Source of the DNA: JBOCEF01 sp050586345
GTDB lineage: Bacteria; Pseudomonadota; Alphaproteobacteria; Rhodobacterales; Rhodobacteraceae
Direction: 5' to 3'
NCBI RefSeq assembly: GCF_050586345.1
Contig: NZ_JBOCEF010000018.1
Location: forward strand, 15,163-79,162
DNA length: 64,000 bases
Made by a program: the position numbers and the translations under genes. Positions 18,815 to 28,058 of this stretch are shown in pieces. The number at the start of each line of letters is the position of its first letter. Position 1 is the first letter of the stretch. The notes beneath the pieces were generated by a model. The model was not told the DNA's origin. It worked only from the letters and a program-made list of their open reading frames with translations, and searched no databases.

Positions 18815-19990
18815 TCACTTGATCGTTTCGATCGTCTTCCACGAGCCGTTGTCGATCTCGGAGATGAAGATGGTGTTCGCGCCGACATGGTTGTCGGCCG
18901 AGTAGCTCACGTCCACCGCCGAGATGTCGTCGTGGTAGCTGAGCGATTCCATCGCCTTCAGGAAGCTCTCGCGGGTCAGCGGCTCCTCCGCCGCCTCCAG
19001 CGCGCGCACGAACTGCTCGGCGCCCGAGCGGCCCAGGATCGCGCCCGTGCCCGGCAGGTTCTCACCCGTCGCCTCCTTGTACTCGGCGATCCACTCGGCC
19101 ACCGCCGGGTCGCCCGCGCGGGCCTCGAGATCCTGCCAGCCGGAGCCGGCGAAGACGCCCGAGGTCACGCCCTGGGCGGCGAGGCCCTTGGCGACGACGG
19201 TGTGGAAACCGGCCGAGGACAGCAGGAACCGGGTGTCCTCCATGCCCAGCTTGCGGGCGGTGGCGATGGCGTTGATCATCTGGCCGATGCCCAGCGCCAT
19301 GCCGACCGTGTCGCAGCCGCTTTCCTTGATGCGGCCGAGGGCGCCGGTGAAGTCGCTCTCGTCGGGCTTGTGCGACAGCTCCACCCCCATCTCGAGCCCG
19401 GCTTCCTTGACGCCGTCGAGCACGCCCGCCTCGATCTCCTTGCCGAAATCGGTGGGCAGGAACATCAGGCAGAACTTCTTGGCGCCCTGCTTCTCGGCCA
19501 TGTACTTCACCGAGGTCTTCACGCCCTCGTAATAGCTCGCCGCGCTGGCGAACTTCCACGGCGCGGGCGGGTCCACCATCTGCCGCGCGGCCGAGAGCGG
19601 GTAGACGTTCGGGATCCCCTGCGGGCCCATCATCTGGAACATCGCCAGGTTATGGGGCGTCCCGAGGTTCAGCAGCATGGCGAAGACGCGGTCGCGGTTG
19701 ATCAGCTTGTTCGCCGCCTGCATCGCCTTGGGAACCTGGTAGCCGTGGTCCTCGGTGATGTAGGTGATCTTGCGCCCGTTCACGCCGCCCGCGGCGTTGA
19801 TCTTCTCGAAATAGAGGTTCGCCGCGGTGACCGCCGGGACCGAGAAGGGCGCGAAGATGCCCGACAGGTCATGCGCGGCGCCGATGATGATCTCATCATC
19901 GCTGACGCCCGGCGCGTCCGCGGCGGCGGTCGTCGCGGCGGCGGCCGCGGCGATGGCCGCGGCGGCGGCGAGGGTGAAGAGTTTCTTCAT
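18815..19990 (-). CDS. periplasmic binding protein of a branched-chain amino-acid type ABC transporter
   Basis: A 391-residue secreted protein with a Lys-Lys start, an Ala-rich signal peptide (about residues 1-24) and the type I periplasmic-binding fold of LivK-like proteins, with EIIIGAAHDLSG as its first strand. Such proteins bind amino acids, amides or aromatic and aliphatic carboxylates. It is last in the livH-M-G-F operon, 50 bp after a long-chain acyl-CoA synthetase gene. That gene order suggests the ligand is a carboxylic acid activated to CoA on entry rather than leucine. Confidence 0.93.
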   Translation of the reverse strand: MKKLFTLAAAAAIAAAAAATTAAADAPGVSDDEIIIGAAHDLSGIFAPFSVPAVTAANLYFEKINAAGGVNGRKITYITEDHGYQVPKAMQAANKLINRDRVFAMLLNLGTPHNLAMFQMMGPQGIPNVYPLSAARQMVDPPAPWKFASAASYYEGVKTSVKYMAEKQGAKKFCLMFLPTDFGKEIEAGVLDGVKEAGLEMGVELSHKPDESDFTGALGRIKESGCDTVGMALGIGQMINAIATARKLGMEDTRFLLSSAGFHTVVAKGLAAQGVTSGVFAGSGWQDLEARAGDPAVAEWIAEYKEATGENLPGTGAILGRSGAEQFVRALEAAEEPLTRESFLKAMESLSYHDDISAVDVSYSADNHVGANTIFISEIDNGSWKTIETIK

Positions 19991-20040
19991 GGTATCCTCC
20001 CAGTTGTGTCCGACCGTCTCCCGCCGGTCGGTACAGGTCG

Positions 20041-21891
20041 TCAGTACATCTCGTCGATGAGCCCCTTGTGGCGCTCGTTCACGAAATTCCGCTTCAGCTT
20101 CATCGTCGGCGTCAGCTCCTCGTCCTCCGCCGTCAGCAGGATGTCGATCAGGCGGAAATCCTTCAGCTGCTCGACCTGCGCGAATTGCCTGTTGGTCTCG
20201 GCCACCACCTCGCCGATCAGCGCCCGCACCTCCGCCGCGCGGGTGAGCGAGGCGAAGTCCGAGAACGGGACCTGCCGGTCCTGCGCGAACTTCTCCACAT
20301 TCTCCTGGTCGATCATCACGAGGCAGGTGAGGTACTTGCGCCGGTCGCCGATCACCACCGCGTCGGCGATGTAGGGGCTGAACTTCAGGCGGCTCTCGAT
20401 CTCCGCCGGGGTGATGTTCTTGCCCCCCGCGGTGATGATGATGTCCTTGGCCCGCCCGGTGATGGTCAGGCGGCCCTGGTTGTCGATGCGCCCCAGGTCC
20501 CCGGTGCGCAGCCAGCCGTCCTCGGTGAAGGTCTCGGCCGTCTTCTCGGGCTTGTTCCAGTAGCCGCCGAACACGCCCGCGCCGCGGACCTCCAGCTCGC
20601 CCTCGGGCGACAGGCGCAGGTCCACCCCCGGCAGGGGCTTGCCCACGGTGCCCACCGCGTTGTCCTCGACCGTGTTGATCGTGGCGACGCCGGTGGTCTC
20701 GGTCATCCCGTAGCCCTCGATCAGCGGGACCCCGATGCCGTCGAACCAGTCGATCAGCTCGGGCGAGATCGGCGCCGCGCCGGAGGTCACCCGCCGCGCG
20801 TTGTCGAGGCCGAGCATCCGGCGCAGGTTGCCCAGCACCAGCCAGTCGGCGATGGCGAACTGGATCTTCAGCCCCGCCGGGACCGGCTTGCCCTCGGCCC
20901 GCGCCTTCGCCCGCGCCGTGCCGACGCGGATCGCCCAGTCGAAGGCCGCCCCGCCGATCCGCCCGGCCTCCGAGCGCATGATCATCACCCGGGAGTGGAT
21001 CTTCTCCCAGATCCGCGGCACCCCGGCGAAGGTGTCGGGCGACACCTCGCGCAGGTTCTCGAACACCGTCTCCGGGCTCTCGGCGAAGTTGACCACGCAG
21101 GCGTTGGCCAGCGCCGCCTCGACCGAGACCAGCCGCTCCAGCACGTGGCACAGCGGCAGGAAGCACAGCAGCTCGTCCCCCGCCTTGAAGTCGAGCATCC
21201 GGCGCCCGGCCGAGAGCTGGAAGATCATGTTGCGATGGGTGCAGATCGCCCCCTTGGGCGGCCCGGTGGTCCCCGAGGTGTAGATCAGCATCCGCGGATC
21301 GTTCGGCTTCACCTCGTACAGCGCCTTTTCGAACCGGTCCGGGTGTTCGGCCCCCTGCCCGCGGGCGACGAGCTCGTCATAGAACTCCACCTGCGGGTCC
21401 GAGAAATCGACCAGCCCCTCGCGCTCGTAGATCACCACGCGCTCGATCCCCGGCATGTCGCCGCGGGCGGTCAGCCACTTGTCGAGCTGCTCCTCGTTCT
21501 CGACGAACAGCACCCGGGCGCCGCTGTCCTGCGCGAGGTACGCCAGCTGGTTCGGGCTGTCGGTGGTGTAGACCCCGGTCGGGATCGCGCCGATGGCGGC
21601 GGCGGCGAGGTCGCAGCACAGCCATTCGCGCCGGTCCTCGGCCAGGATCAGCACCGGCTCGCCCTTCCGCACGCCAAGGTCCATGAGCGCGAGGCCCACG
21701 GCCCGGGATTCCTCGTACCAGTCGGTCCAGGACCAGGCCTGCCAGATGCCCAGCTTCTTCTCGCGGTGGCAGGTGGCGGCGCCCAGCTCCTTGCAGCGCG
21801 CGGCCCAGAGGGCGACGATGGTCTCGTGCCCGTCGAACTCCACCGTCTCGCCCGACGCGGCGGCGGCCGGAACGCCCGTCATCATCTCCAT
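20041..21891 (-). CDS. long-chain acyl-CoA synthetase (FadD15-like)
   Basis: A 616-residue ANL ligase with P-loop LIYTSGTTGPPKGAICTH, GYGMTETTG and the WLRTGDLGRI motif, of the longer long-chain synthetase class. A TTG at 21909 would add six residues; ATG 21891 is preferred because a GGAAGAGG ribosome site lies before it and it overlaps the livF stop by 10 bp. Between livF and the binding protein, it probably traps imported acid as a CoA thioester, energising uptake. Confidence 0.92.
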   Translation of the reverse strand: MEMMTGVPAAAASGETVEFDGHETIVALWAARCKELGAATCHREKKLGIWQAWSWTDWYEESRAVGLALMDLGVRKGEPVLILAEDRREWLCCDLAAAAIGAIPTGVYTTDSPNQLAYLAQDSGARVLFVENEEQLDKWLTARGDMPGIERVVIYEREGLVDFSDPQVEFYDELVARGQGAEHPDRFEKALYEVKPNDPRMLIYTSGTTGPPKGAICTHRNMIFQLSAGRRMLDFKAGDELLCFLPLCHVLERLVSVEAALANACVVNFAESPETVFENLREVSPDTFAGVPRIWEKIHSRVMIMRSEAGRIGGAAFDWAIRVGTARAKARAEGKPVPAGLKIQFAIADWLVLGNLRRMLGLDNARRVTSGAAPISPELIDWFDGIGVPLIEGYGMTETTGVATINTVEDNAVGTVGKPLPGVDLRLSPEGELEVRGAGVFGGYWNKPEKTAETFTEDGWLRTGDLGRIDNQGRLTITGRAKDIIITAGGKNITPAEIESRLKFSPYIADAVVIGDRRKYLTCLVMIDQENVEKFAQDRQVPFSDFASLTRAAEVRALIGEVVAETNRQFAQVEQLKDFRLIDILLTAEDEELTPTMKLKRNFVNERHKGLIDEMY

Positions 21892-22643
21892 GTCTTGCGC
21901 CTCTTCCAACGTTTCTCGCCGCGGGCCGCGTCGTCGGACCGGCCAAGGTAGAATTCCTGGATGTCCTCGGACGCCTTGAGCCGCTCGGTCGGCCCGGCCA
22001 TCACGATGCGCCCGGTCTCGAGCACGTAGCCCGAATGCGCCGTCTCCAGCGCCACGTGGGCGTTCTGCTCGACCAGCAGCATGGTCACCTTCCGCTCGGC
22101 GTTCAGCCGCGCGACGATGCCGAAGATCTCCTGCGTCAGCAGGGGCGAGAGGCCGAGCGACGGCTCGTCCAGCATCATCAGCGTGGGCTGCGCCATCAGC
22201 CCGCGGCCGATGGCCAGCATCTGCTGCTGCCCGCCCGACAGAAGGCCCGCTTGCTGCTTGCGCCGCTCCTTCAGGATCGGGAAGTAGTCATAGCACATCT
22301 CGATATCGCCCGAGACGTCCCCGGGCCGGGTGTAGGCCCCGAGCCTGAGGTTCTCCTCCACCGACAGGTAGGGGAACACCTCGCGCCCCTCGGGGACCAG
22401 CGACAGCCCCTTGCGCACCAGCCTGTCGGTGTCGGCGCCGTCGATGCGCGTCCCCTGGAAGGTGATGTCGCCCTTGGTCGGGGTCATCAGCCCGGCGATG
22501 GCCTTCATCAGCGTGGACTTGCCCGCGCCGTTGGCCCCCAGGATGGCGACGATCTCGCCCTCGGCCACGTCGATCGAGACCCCGCGCAGCGCGGTGACCG
22601 CGCCGTAGGAGACCTCGAGGTTGCTCACGGAAAGAACGGTCAT
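21882..22643 (-). CDS. livF: ABC transporter ATPase LivF-like
   Basis: A 253-residue ATPase with Walker A ILGANGAGKSTLMKAI, signature LSGGQQQMLAIGRGLM and Walker B LMMLDEPSLGL. The length and LivF-type C-terminus fit the second ATPase of a LIV-type importer. ATG 22643 overlaps the livG stop (TGATG); a GTG one codon upstream is an alternative. Confidence 0.93.
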   Translation of the reverse strand: MTVLSVSNLEVSYGAVTALRGVSIDVAEGEIVAILGANGAGKSTLMKAIAGLMTPTKGDITFQGTRIDGADTDRLVRKGLSLVPEGREVFPYLSVEENLRLGAYTRPGDVSGDIEMCYDYFPILKERRKQQAGLLSGGQQQMLAIGRGLMAQPTLMMLDEPSLGLSPLLTQEIFGIVARLNAERKVTMLLVEQNAHVALETAHSGYVLETGRIVMAGPTERLKASEDIQEFYLGRSDDAARGEKRWKRRKTWR

Positions 22644-23416
22644 CACGCGGCCCCCACGCTGGCGCCCAGGTACGCGGCCTGGACCTGCGGGTCCGCCTGC
22701 ACCTCGGCGGGCGTGCCGAGGGCCAGCGGCTTGCCGTTGGCCACCGCCAGCACCCGGTCGCAGGTGCGGCTGACCAGCGACATGTCATGCTCCACCATCA
22801 CCACGGTCAGGCCCATCACCCGGCGCATGTCCTCGATCCAGAAGGACACGTCCCGCGTCTCCTCGACCGACAGGCCCGAGGCGGGCTCGTCCAGCAGGAT
22901 CAGCTTCGGGCCCAGCGCCATGGCGCGGCCGATCTCCACCACCTTCCGGACGCCGTAAGGCAGCCCCGCGATCATCGAGCGCCGATAGGCCTCGAGCTCC
23001 AGGAACTCGATCACCTTCTCGACCTCGAGCCGGTGCGCCCGTTCCGCCCGGCGCACCGAGGGCAGGTGCAGGATGTCGGAGACGAAGTTGGTCCCCTTGT
23101 GCGCGTGCCGCCCCATCAGCAGGTTGTCGAGCACGGTCGAATGGTCGAACAGCTCGATGTTCTGGAACGTGCGCGCGATCCCGAGCGGCGCGATCTGGTG
23201 CGCCTTCAGGGCGGTGATGTCCCGCCCCTCGAACCGGATCTTCCCGCGGGTGGGCTCATAGATGCGGCTGATCAGGTTGAAGATGGTCGACTTGCCGGCG
23301 CCGTTCGGGCCGATGATGGCGAAGACCTCGCCCTCCTCGACCGCGAAGGACACCCCGTCCACCGCCTTCACGCCGCCGAAATGGACGGCGAGGTCCTCGA
23401 CTTCCAGCAGGCTCAT
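22643..23416 (-). CDS. livG: ABC transporter ATPase LivG-like
   Basis: A 257-residue ATPase with Walker A IIGPNGAGKSTIFNLI, the LIV-specific ARTFQNIELF stretch, and Walker B LILLDEPASGLS. The usual LSGG signature reads LPYGVRKVVEIGRAM, as in many LivG proteins. Linked to livM upstream by an ATGA overlap and to livF downstream by TGATG. Confidence 0.93.
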   Translation of the reverse strand: MSLLEVEDLAVHFGGVKAVDGVSFAVEEGEVFAIIGPNGAGKSTIFNLISRIYEPTRGKIRFEGRDITALKAHQIAPLGIARTFQNIELFDHSTVLDNLLMGRHAHKGTNFVSDILHLPSVRRAERAHRLEVEKVIEFLELEAYRRSMIAGLPYGVRKVVEIGRAMALGPKLILLDEPASGLSVEETRDVSFWIEDMRRVMGLTVVMVEHDMSLVSRTCDRVLAVANGKPLALGTPAEVQADPQVQAAYLGASVGAA

Positions 23417-24510
23417 TTCATCCGCTCCGTCTTCAGGTAGGTCTTCTGGCGACGGAACATGTCGCGGCGCGCCAGCGGGAACAGCTCGGCCCAGGCCCGC
23501 AGCTTGCGCCAGCTGCCGTAGAGCCCCGCGGGCTCGTAGATGATGAAGCCCATCAGGATCGCCGCGAACAGCGCGGTGTCGAGGCCGGGGATGGAGCTGA
23601 GATCCACCCCGAAGCCCGCCTTCACGTTGTCGCGCAGGATCGCGATCACCTGCGGCATCCCGGTGATCAGGATCGCGCCGAGATAGGCCCCCTGGATCGA
23701 CCCCAGCCCGCCGATGGTGACCACCAGCAGCAGGTTGATCGAGATGAAGATCGAGAAGAGCTCGTAGTTGAAGAAGCCGATGAAATGCCCCATCAGCGCC
23801 CCCGCCAGCCCCGTCACCCCCGCCGACAGCCCGAAGGCCAGCGCGCGGGTCTTCGGCACGTCGACGCCCAGCGCCCGGGCCGAGACCTCGGAATCGCGCA
23901 CCGCGAGGAAGGACCGGCCCGTCGGCGCCCGCATCAGGTTGGCATAGCCCCAGGTCACCAGCGCGACGACGGCGAGGCAGAGCCAGTAGAAATTGTCGAG
24001 ATGCGCGTAGCGGTCGAAGGAAATCCCGAGGATCTCCACCGACGGGGCCATGATCCCGCCCACGCCGCCGGTGATCGGCTCGAGCGCGATCACCATCTCC
24101 TCGACCAGCGCGAAGACGGCGAGGGTGGCGATGGCCAGGTAGATGCCCGACAGCTTCGCCGCCGGGATCGCCACCAGCGCGCCGAACACCCCCGCCACGA
24201 TCCCCGCGACGGGGAAGGCGATGATGAAGGGAACCCCCGCGGTCATCAGCGCCGCGTCGGTATAGGCCCCGACCGCCAGGAAGGCGGCATGCCCGAGGCT
24301 CACCAGCCCCGTGTGCCCCACCGCCACCATCAGGCCCATGCCCGCCAGCGCCCAGATCAGCGTGTTCGCCGCCTCGGCCAGGTAGTAATCGCCCACCGCG
24401 AAGGGCAGCAGCGCCATCGCCAGCAGCAGCGCGCCCATCCAGGCCCGGTCCCGCCAGCTTTCATGCAGGTCGATGTCGCGGTCGTAAGAGGTCTTGAGGA
24501 TCACCCGCAT
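23413..24510 (-). CDS. livM: ABC transporter permease LivM-like
   Basis: A 365-residue membrane protein with about ten hydrophobic segments. The motif GHTGLVSLGHAAFLAVGAY and GGLGSIQGAYLGAIL are typical of LIV-type permeases. It follows livH after 4 bp and overlaps livG. Confidence 0.93.
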   Translation of the reverse strand: MRVILKTSYDRDIDLHESWRDRAWMGALLLAMALLPFAVGDYYLAEAANTLIWALAGMGLMVAVGHTGLVSLGHAAFLAVGAYTDAALMTAGVPFIIAFPVAGIVAGVFGALVAIPAAKLSGIYLAIATLAVFALVEEMVIALEPITGGVGGIMAPSVEILGISFDRYAHLDNFYWLCLAVVALVTWGYANLMRAPTGRSFLAVRDSEVSARALGVDVPKTRALAFGLSAGVTGLAGALMGHFIGFFNYELFSIFISINLLLVVTIGGLGSIQGAYLGAILITGMPQVIAILRDNVKAGFGVDLSSIPGLDTALFAAILMGFIIYEPAGLYGSWRKLRAWAELFPLARRDMFRRQKTYLKTERMK

Positions 24511-24514
24511 CGCA

Positions 24515-25393
24515 TCAGACCTTCTTCGCCATCATCTGGCTGAACAGCCCGCCGGGCCGCGCCACCAGGACCGCCAGCATCAGGATGTACGGCGTCATCT
24601 TCGCGATCTCCGAGGGCGCGTAGCGGCCCGCCAGCGGCTCGGCCACCCCGATCAGCAGCCCGCCCAGCAGCGCGCCGGGAAGCGACCCGAGCCCGCCGAT
24701 CACCGCCGCCGCGAAGGCCTTGATGCCCAGAAGGCCGATATTCGGGTCGATCGCGCCGCGGGTCGCGAACAGCACCCCCGCCACCGTCGCCACCGCCCCC
24801 GACAGGCCCCAGATCAGCGCGTTCACCCGCATCACCGGTACGCCCACGATGCAGGCCGCCATCTGGTTCTGCGACGCCGCCTGCGCGGCCATGCCGACCC
24901 GGGTGAAGGCGAAGAACGCCCACAGGCCCACGGTCAGTCCCACGGTGGTGACGATGGTGACGATGTCGGCGACGGACACGGTCAGCGTGCCCATGTGCAC
25001 CGCGCTCCCGGAGAACGGCGTCTCCAGCACCAGCGGCGTGTAGCCCCAGATCGACCCGGCCACGAAGCGCAGCAGGAACCCGAAGGCGATGGTCAGGATC
25101 ACCAGCGCGAATTGCGGCTGGCCGAACAGGCGCCGCACCACGAACCGCTCCGTCGCCCAGCCCACGCCGAACATCATCGACACCGCGATGGGCACGGCCA
25201 GCCAGAACGACAGCCCCAGGTGGTCGGCATTGCCGAAGCCCAGCGCCATGAAGGCCCCGAGCATCATCATGTCGCCCTGCGCGAAATTCACGCCCTCGCT
25301 GGACTTGTAGATGAGCACGAAGCCGAGGGCCACGAGCCCGTAGATGCAGCCGTTGGCCACGCCCCCGATCAGGAGCTGCACAAGCTCCGTCAT
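24515..25393 (-). CDS. livH: ABC transporter permease LivH-like
   Basis: A 292-residue permease. The N-terminal ELVQLLIGGVANGCIYGL and the GVNFAQGDMMMLGAF segment, plus the GGLGSLPGALLGGLLIGV motif near the end, mark the LivH half of the channel. ATG 25393 was chosen over upstream in-frame codons because the family start is at ELVQLL. It is the first gene of a six-gene leftward operon, divergent from a TetR regulator. Confidence 0.93.
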   Translation of the reverse strand: MTELVQLLIGGVANGCIYGLVALGFVLIYKSSEGVNFAQGDMMMLGAFMALGFGNADHLGLSFWLAVPIAVSMMFGVGWATERFVVRRLFGQPQFALVILTIAFGFLLRFVAGSIWGYTPLVLETPFSGSAVHMGTLTVSVADIVTIVTTVGLTVGLWAFFAFTRVGMAAQAASQNQMAACIVGVPVMRVNALIWGLSGAVATVAGVLFATRGAIDPNIGLLGIKAFAAAVIGGLGSLPGALLGGLLIGVAEPLAGRYAPSEIAKMTPYILMLAVLVARPGGLFSQMMAKKV

Positions 25394-25559
25394 CGGGCGG
25401 CGCGCCCGAGGGCGCCTCCCTTGCAGTCGGTCATTCCGCCTTCCTACCTGTCGGCGGTGAACGTTATTGACTCGATTTAAACAGGGGTGTTCAATTTGCG
25501 TCAACAGTTTTTCTAAAGCGCTGTTTTACGCAGTGCAGCAAAGGTTTCGCGGGGGCGAA

Positions 25560-26180
25560 ATGCAACCGAGCGCCCTGCGCATCCACAAGGCCGCCCTGCG
25601 GATCTTCGCCGATCACGGCGGCTCCAGCGTGGCGATCAGCGAGCTGGCGCGCGAGGCGGGCGTGTCCCGCGGCACCGTCTACAACAATCTCGACGACCCG
25701 GCGGACCTGTTCCCCGCCCTCTGCGCCCTGCTGGCGGATGAATTCCTCGATTCCGTCAACGGCGTCTGCGCGGGGATGGAGGACCCGGCCGAGAAAATCT
25801 CGGCCGCGATCCGCCTCGGGGTGCGACGGGTGCATGACGAGCCGCACTGGGGCCGGTTCATCGCCCGCTACGCGATGCTGGAGCCGCGCCTCGGCACCTT
25901 CTGGGGCGCGATGCCGGCGGCCGAGCTGCGGCGCGGCATCGCCTCGGGGCGGTTCTCGCTGCGCCCCGAGCAGGTCCCCTCGGCCACCGCCACCGCCGGC
26001 GGGGCCACCTTCGGGGCGATCTCCATCGTGCTCGACGGCCGCCGGGCGTGGCGCGAGGCGGGGACCGACGCGGCGGAGATCGTGCTGCGCGGCATCGGGG
26101 TCCCGGCGCGCGAGGCGCGGGTGATCTCGCACCAGCCGCTGCCCGCCCTGCCCCTCGTGTTCGATTACGAGGGCGTCTGA
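25560..26180 (+). CDS. TetR-family regulator
   Basis: A 206-residue regulator with an N-terminal helix-turn-helix (ISELAREAGVSRGTVYNN, about residues 26-43) and an all-helical ligand domain. The frame is open upstream to 25467, but ATG 25560 begins the standard domain. It is divergent from livH, so the liv/acyl-CoA synthetase operon is its likely target, with an acyl-CoA or free acid as effector. Confidence 0.92.
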   Translation: MQPSALRIHKAALRIFADHGGSSVAISELAREAGVSRGTVYNNLDDPADLFPALCALLADEFLDSVNGVCAGMEDPAEKISAAIRLGVRRVHDEPHWGRFIARYAMLEPRLGTFWGAMPAAELRRGIASGRFSLRPEQVPSATATAGGATFGAISIVLDGRRAWREAGTDAAEIVLRGIGVPAREARVISHQPLPALPLVFDYEGV

Positions 26181-26200
26181 GCCCCCCTCAGCCCCCGCCT

Positions 26201-27148
26201 TCAGCCCCCCTGCGCCGCCACGTCCGCCGCCACCAGCGCCTTGTAGAGCCCGCGGATGCGCGTGGTCATCGGCCCCGCCCCCGGCCCGTCGCCGATGGGT
26301 TTCCCGTCGACCGAGGCCACCGGCGTCTGCCCCCCGAAGCTGCCGGTCAGGAACGCCTCGTCCGCGCCGTAGACCTCGTAGAGCGAGAAGTTCTTCTCCC
26401 GCACCGGGATGGCGTTTTCCCGGCAGATGTCGATCACCTTGCGGCGCGTCACCCCGTTCATGCAGTAGTCGCCGGTCGAGGTCCAAACCTCGCCCCCGCG
26501 CACGATGAAGAAGTTGCAGGCGTTTGTGGTGTTCACGAAGCCATGGGGGTCGAGCATCAGCCCCTCGTCCGCCCCCGCCGCCTCGGCCTGAAGGCAGGCG
26601 ATGACGCAGTTGAGCTTGGAGTGGCTGTTGAACTTCGGGTCCTGGCTGTGCGGCAGCCCGCGCACCTGCGGCACCGTCGCCAGCCGCACGCCCCTGGCCT
26701 GCACCGCCTCGGAGGGCCGGGAGTGTTCGACGATCGCCACCACGGTGGGCCCCGAGCGGGACAGGGACGGGTGCTGGAACGGCTTGGCCTTGCGCCCGCG
26801 GGTGATCATCAGGCGGCAATGGGCGTCCGACACCATCCCGTTCGCCTCAGCCGTCGCATCCAGCAGCGCCCGCACCCCCGCGCGGTCCAGCCCCGGGTCC
26901 AGCGACACCGCCTTCAGCGAGGCGAAGAGCCGGTCCATGTGGTCGTCGAAGAACACCCACTTCCCGCCCTGAAGCCGCATCCCCTCCCACATCCCGTCGC
27001 CGAGCATGAAGCCGGAGTCGTAGACCGACACCGCCGCCTCGTCCTTGTGGACCAGCTCGCCGTTCACCCAGATCAGCAGGTCGTCATTGCGCGGGTCATG
27101 CTCGGCGTCATGGGTGGTGGTGGCGGCCTCGCCGCCAAGGGGGCTCAT
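26201..27148 (-). CDS. PLP-dependent aminotransferase class IV
   Basis: A 315-residue fold-type IV aminotransferase of the branched-chain/D-amino-acid/4-amino-4-deoxychorismate group. The FNSHSKLNCV stretch holds the probable PLP lysine and GFVNTTNACNFFIV is a conserved PLP-phosphate loop. Start ATG 27148 overlaps the stop of the sulfotransferase-like gene by ATGA, so the two are co-translated. The amino-acid substrate is not clear. Confidence 0.92.
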   Translation of the reverse strand: MSPLGGEAATTTHDAEHDPRNDDLLIWVNGELVHKDEAAVSVYDSGFMLGDGMWEGMRLQGGKWVFFDDHMDRLFASLKAVSLDPGLDRAGVRALLDATAEANGMVSDAHCRLMITRGRKAKPFQHPSLSRSGPTVVAIVEHSRPSEAVQARGVRLATVPQVRGLPHSQDPKFNSHSKLNCVIACLQAEAAGADEGLMLDPHGFVNTTNACNFFIVRGGEVWTSTGDYCMNGVTRRKVIDICRENAIPVREKNFSLYEVYGADEAFLTGSFGGQTPVASVDGKPIGDGPGAGPMTTRIRGLYKALVAADVAAQGG

Positions 27149-27873
27149 GCCGCCTCCGGGCGCAGCGCGTGGGCGCGCAGGCGCGAGTAATGCGGCATCG
27201 TCTCGTCGCAGAGCGGGCGGAGCGATCCGGGCAGGTCCGGCAGCGCCCCCTCGGCCCCCGCGAAGCCGGTGGACCGGTGCACCGCGTCGTACCAGTGCGG
27301 GGCCCAGACCCCGTCCTCGGGCCGCCCGCCCGCGGGCCAGGACAGCATCGCCGGGGTGAAGACCACGCCGATGGCGGCGCAGAGCGCGCGCAGCGCGGCC
27401 TCCGGCGCCTCGCGGATCACGTGGCTGTCGATCACGGCATGGGGCAGCCCGCGGGCGCGCACCTCGTCGAAGATCTCGGCCTGCAGGCGAAAACCGATAT
27501 CCTCCGCGCCCGGCGCCTCGCGCTTGGCGGCGTAGCTCGCCAGCACCCGCGCCGGGTGGCGCAGCAGGAACACGTGGGTGCAGGCGTCGAACCAGGACCG
27601 GTCCACCCCCTCCAGCATGTGCTGGCACATGTGCTTCTGGTACCAGAGCGGCCTGCCCCCCGGGATCGGCCCGGCCATGGCGGCGGCGACCTTGCCCGGG
27701 TCGCGGTCCTGCGCGGCCATGATCTCCTCCGCCATCGGGTGGGCCAGTCCGGTGCGGTCGAGATAGGCGGCGTAAAACGGCTCGTCCGTCACGGCGCAGT
27801 CGCCGCGGGCGGCGAAGGCGTACATCATCGCGGTCGAAAGGTTCCGGGGCCCGGACCAGCAGGCGATTCTCAT
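27145..27873 (-). CDS. sulfotransferase-like protein
   Basis: A 242-residue protein with a P-loop-like start (CWSGPRNLSTAMMY) and FLLRHPARVLASY, the two phosphosulfate-binding motifs of PAPS-dependent sulfotransferases. The start is short and Arg-containing rather than Gly-rich, as in a subgroup found in many Rhodobacterales next to a class IV aminotransferase. Whether it transfers sulfate is unknown. Confidence 0.85.
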   Translation of the reverse strand: MRIACWSGPRNLSTAMMYAFAARGDCAVTDEPFYAAYLDRTGLAHPMAEEIMAAQDRDPGKVAAAMAGPIPGGRPLWYQKHMCQHMLEGVDRSWFDACTHVFLLRHPARVLASYAAKREAPGAEDIGFRLQAEIFDEVRARGLPHAVIDSHVIREAPEAALRALCAAIGVVFTPAMLSWPAGGRPEDGVWAPHWYDAVHRSTGFAGAEGALPDLPGSLRPLCDETMPHYSRLRAHALRPEAA

Positions 27874-27951
27874 GGGGGCGGCTCCGTGCGGGAATTGCGG
27901 ACGGGGGTGCAGACGGGCCCGAGCGTGGGGCGCCCGCGCGCCGCCTGCAAT

Positions 27952-27992
27952 GGGAGAACCGCGGGGGGAGAACCGCGGGGCGGGGCCGCCCC
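27952..27992. terminator. direct repeat and hairpin after the eCIS cluster
   Basis: Two copies of GGGAGAACCGCGG (27952-27964 and 27966-27978) overlap a GGGGCGG-GG-CCGCCCC hairpin (27977-27992), 67 bp beyond the last gene of the eCIS operon. It could end the long transcript. Nothing else is seen in 27874-28058. Confidence 0.4.
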
Positions 27993-28058
27993 CGTCCCGC
28001 GCCCCCGCTCCCCGCGCCCGCCGCGCGGCCCCGCCGGGCGGGCGCCGTCCCCCGTCCC

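Noticed and set aside
25475..25488. FNR-like box (TTGACTCGATTTAA) near livH
   Set aside because: Only about half of the positions fit the FNR consensus; normal AT-rich promoter.
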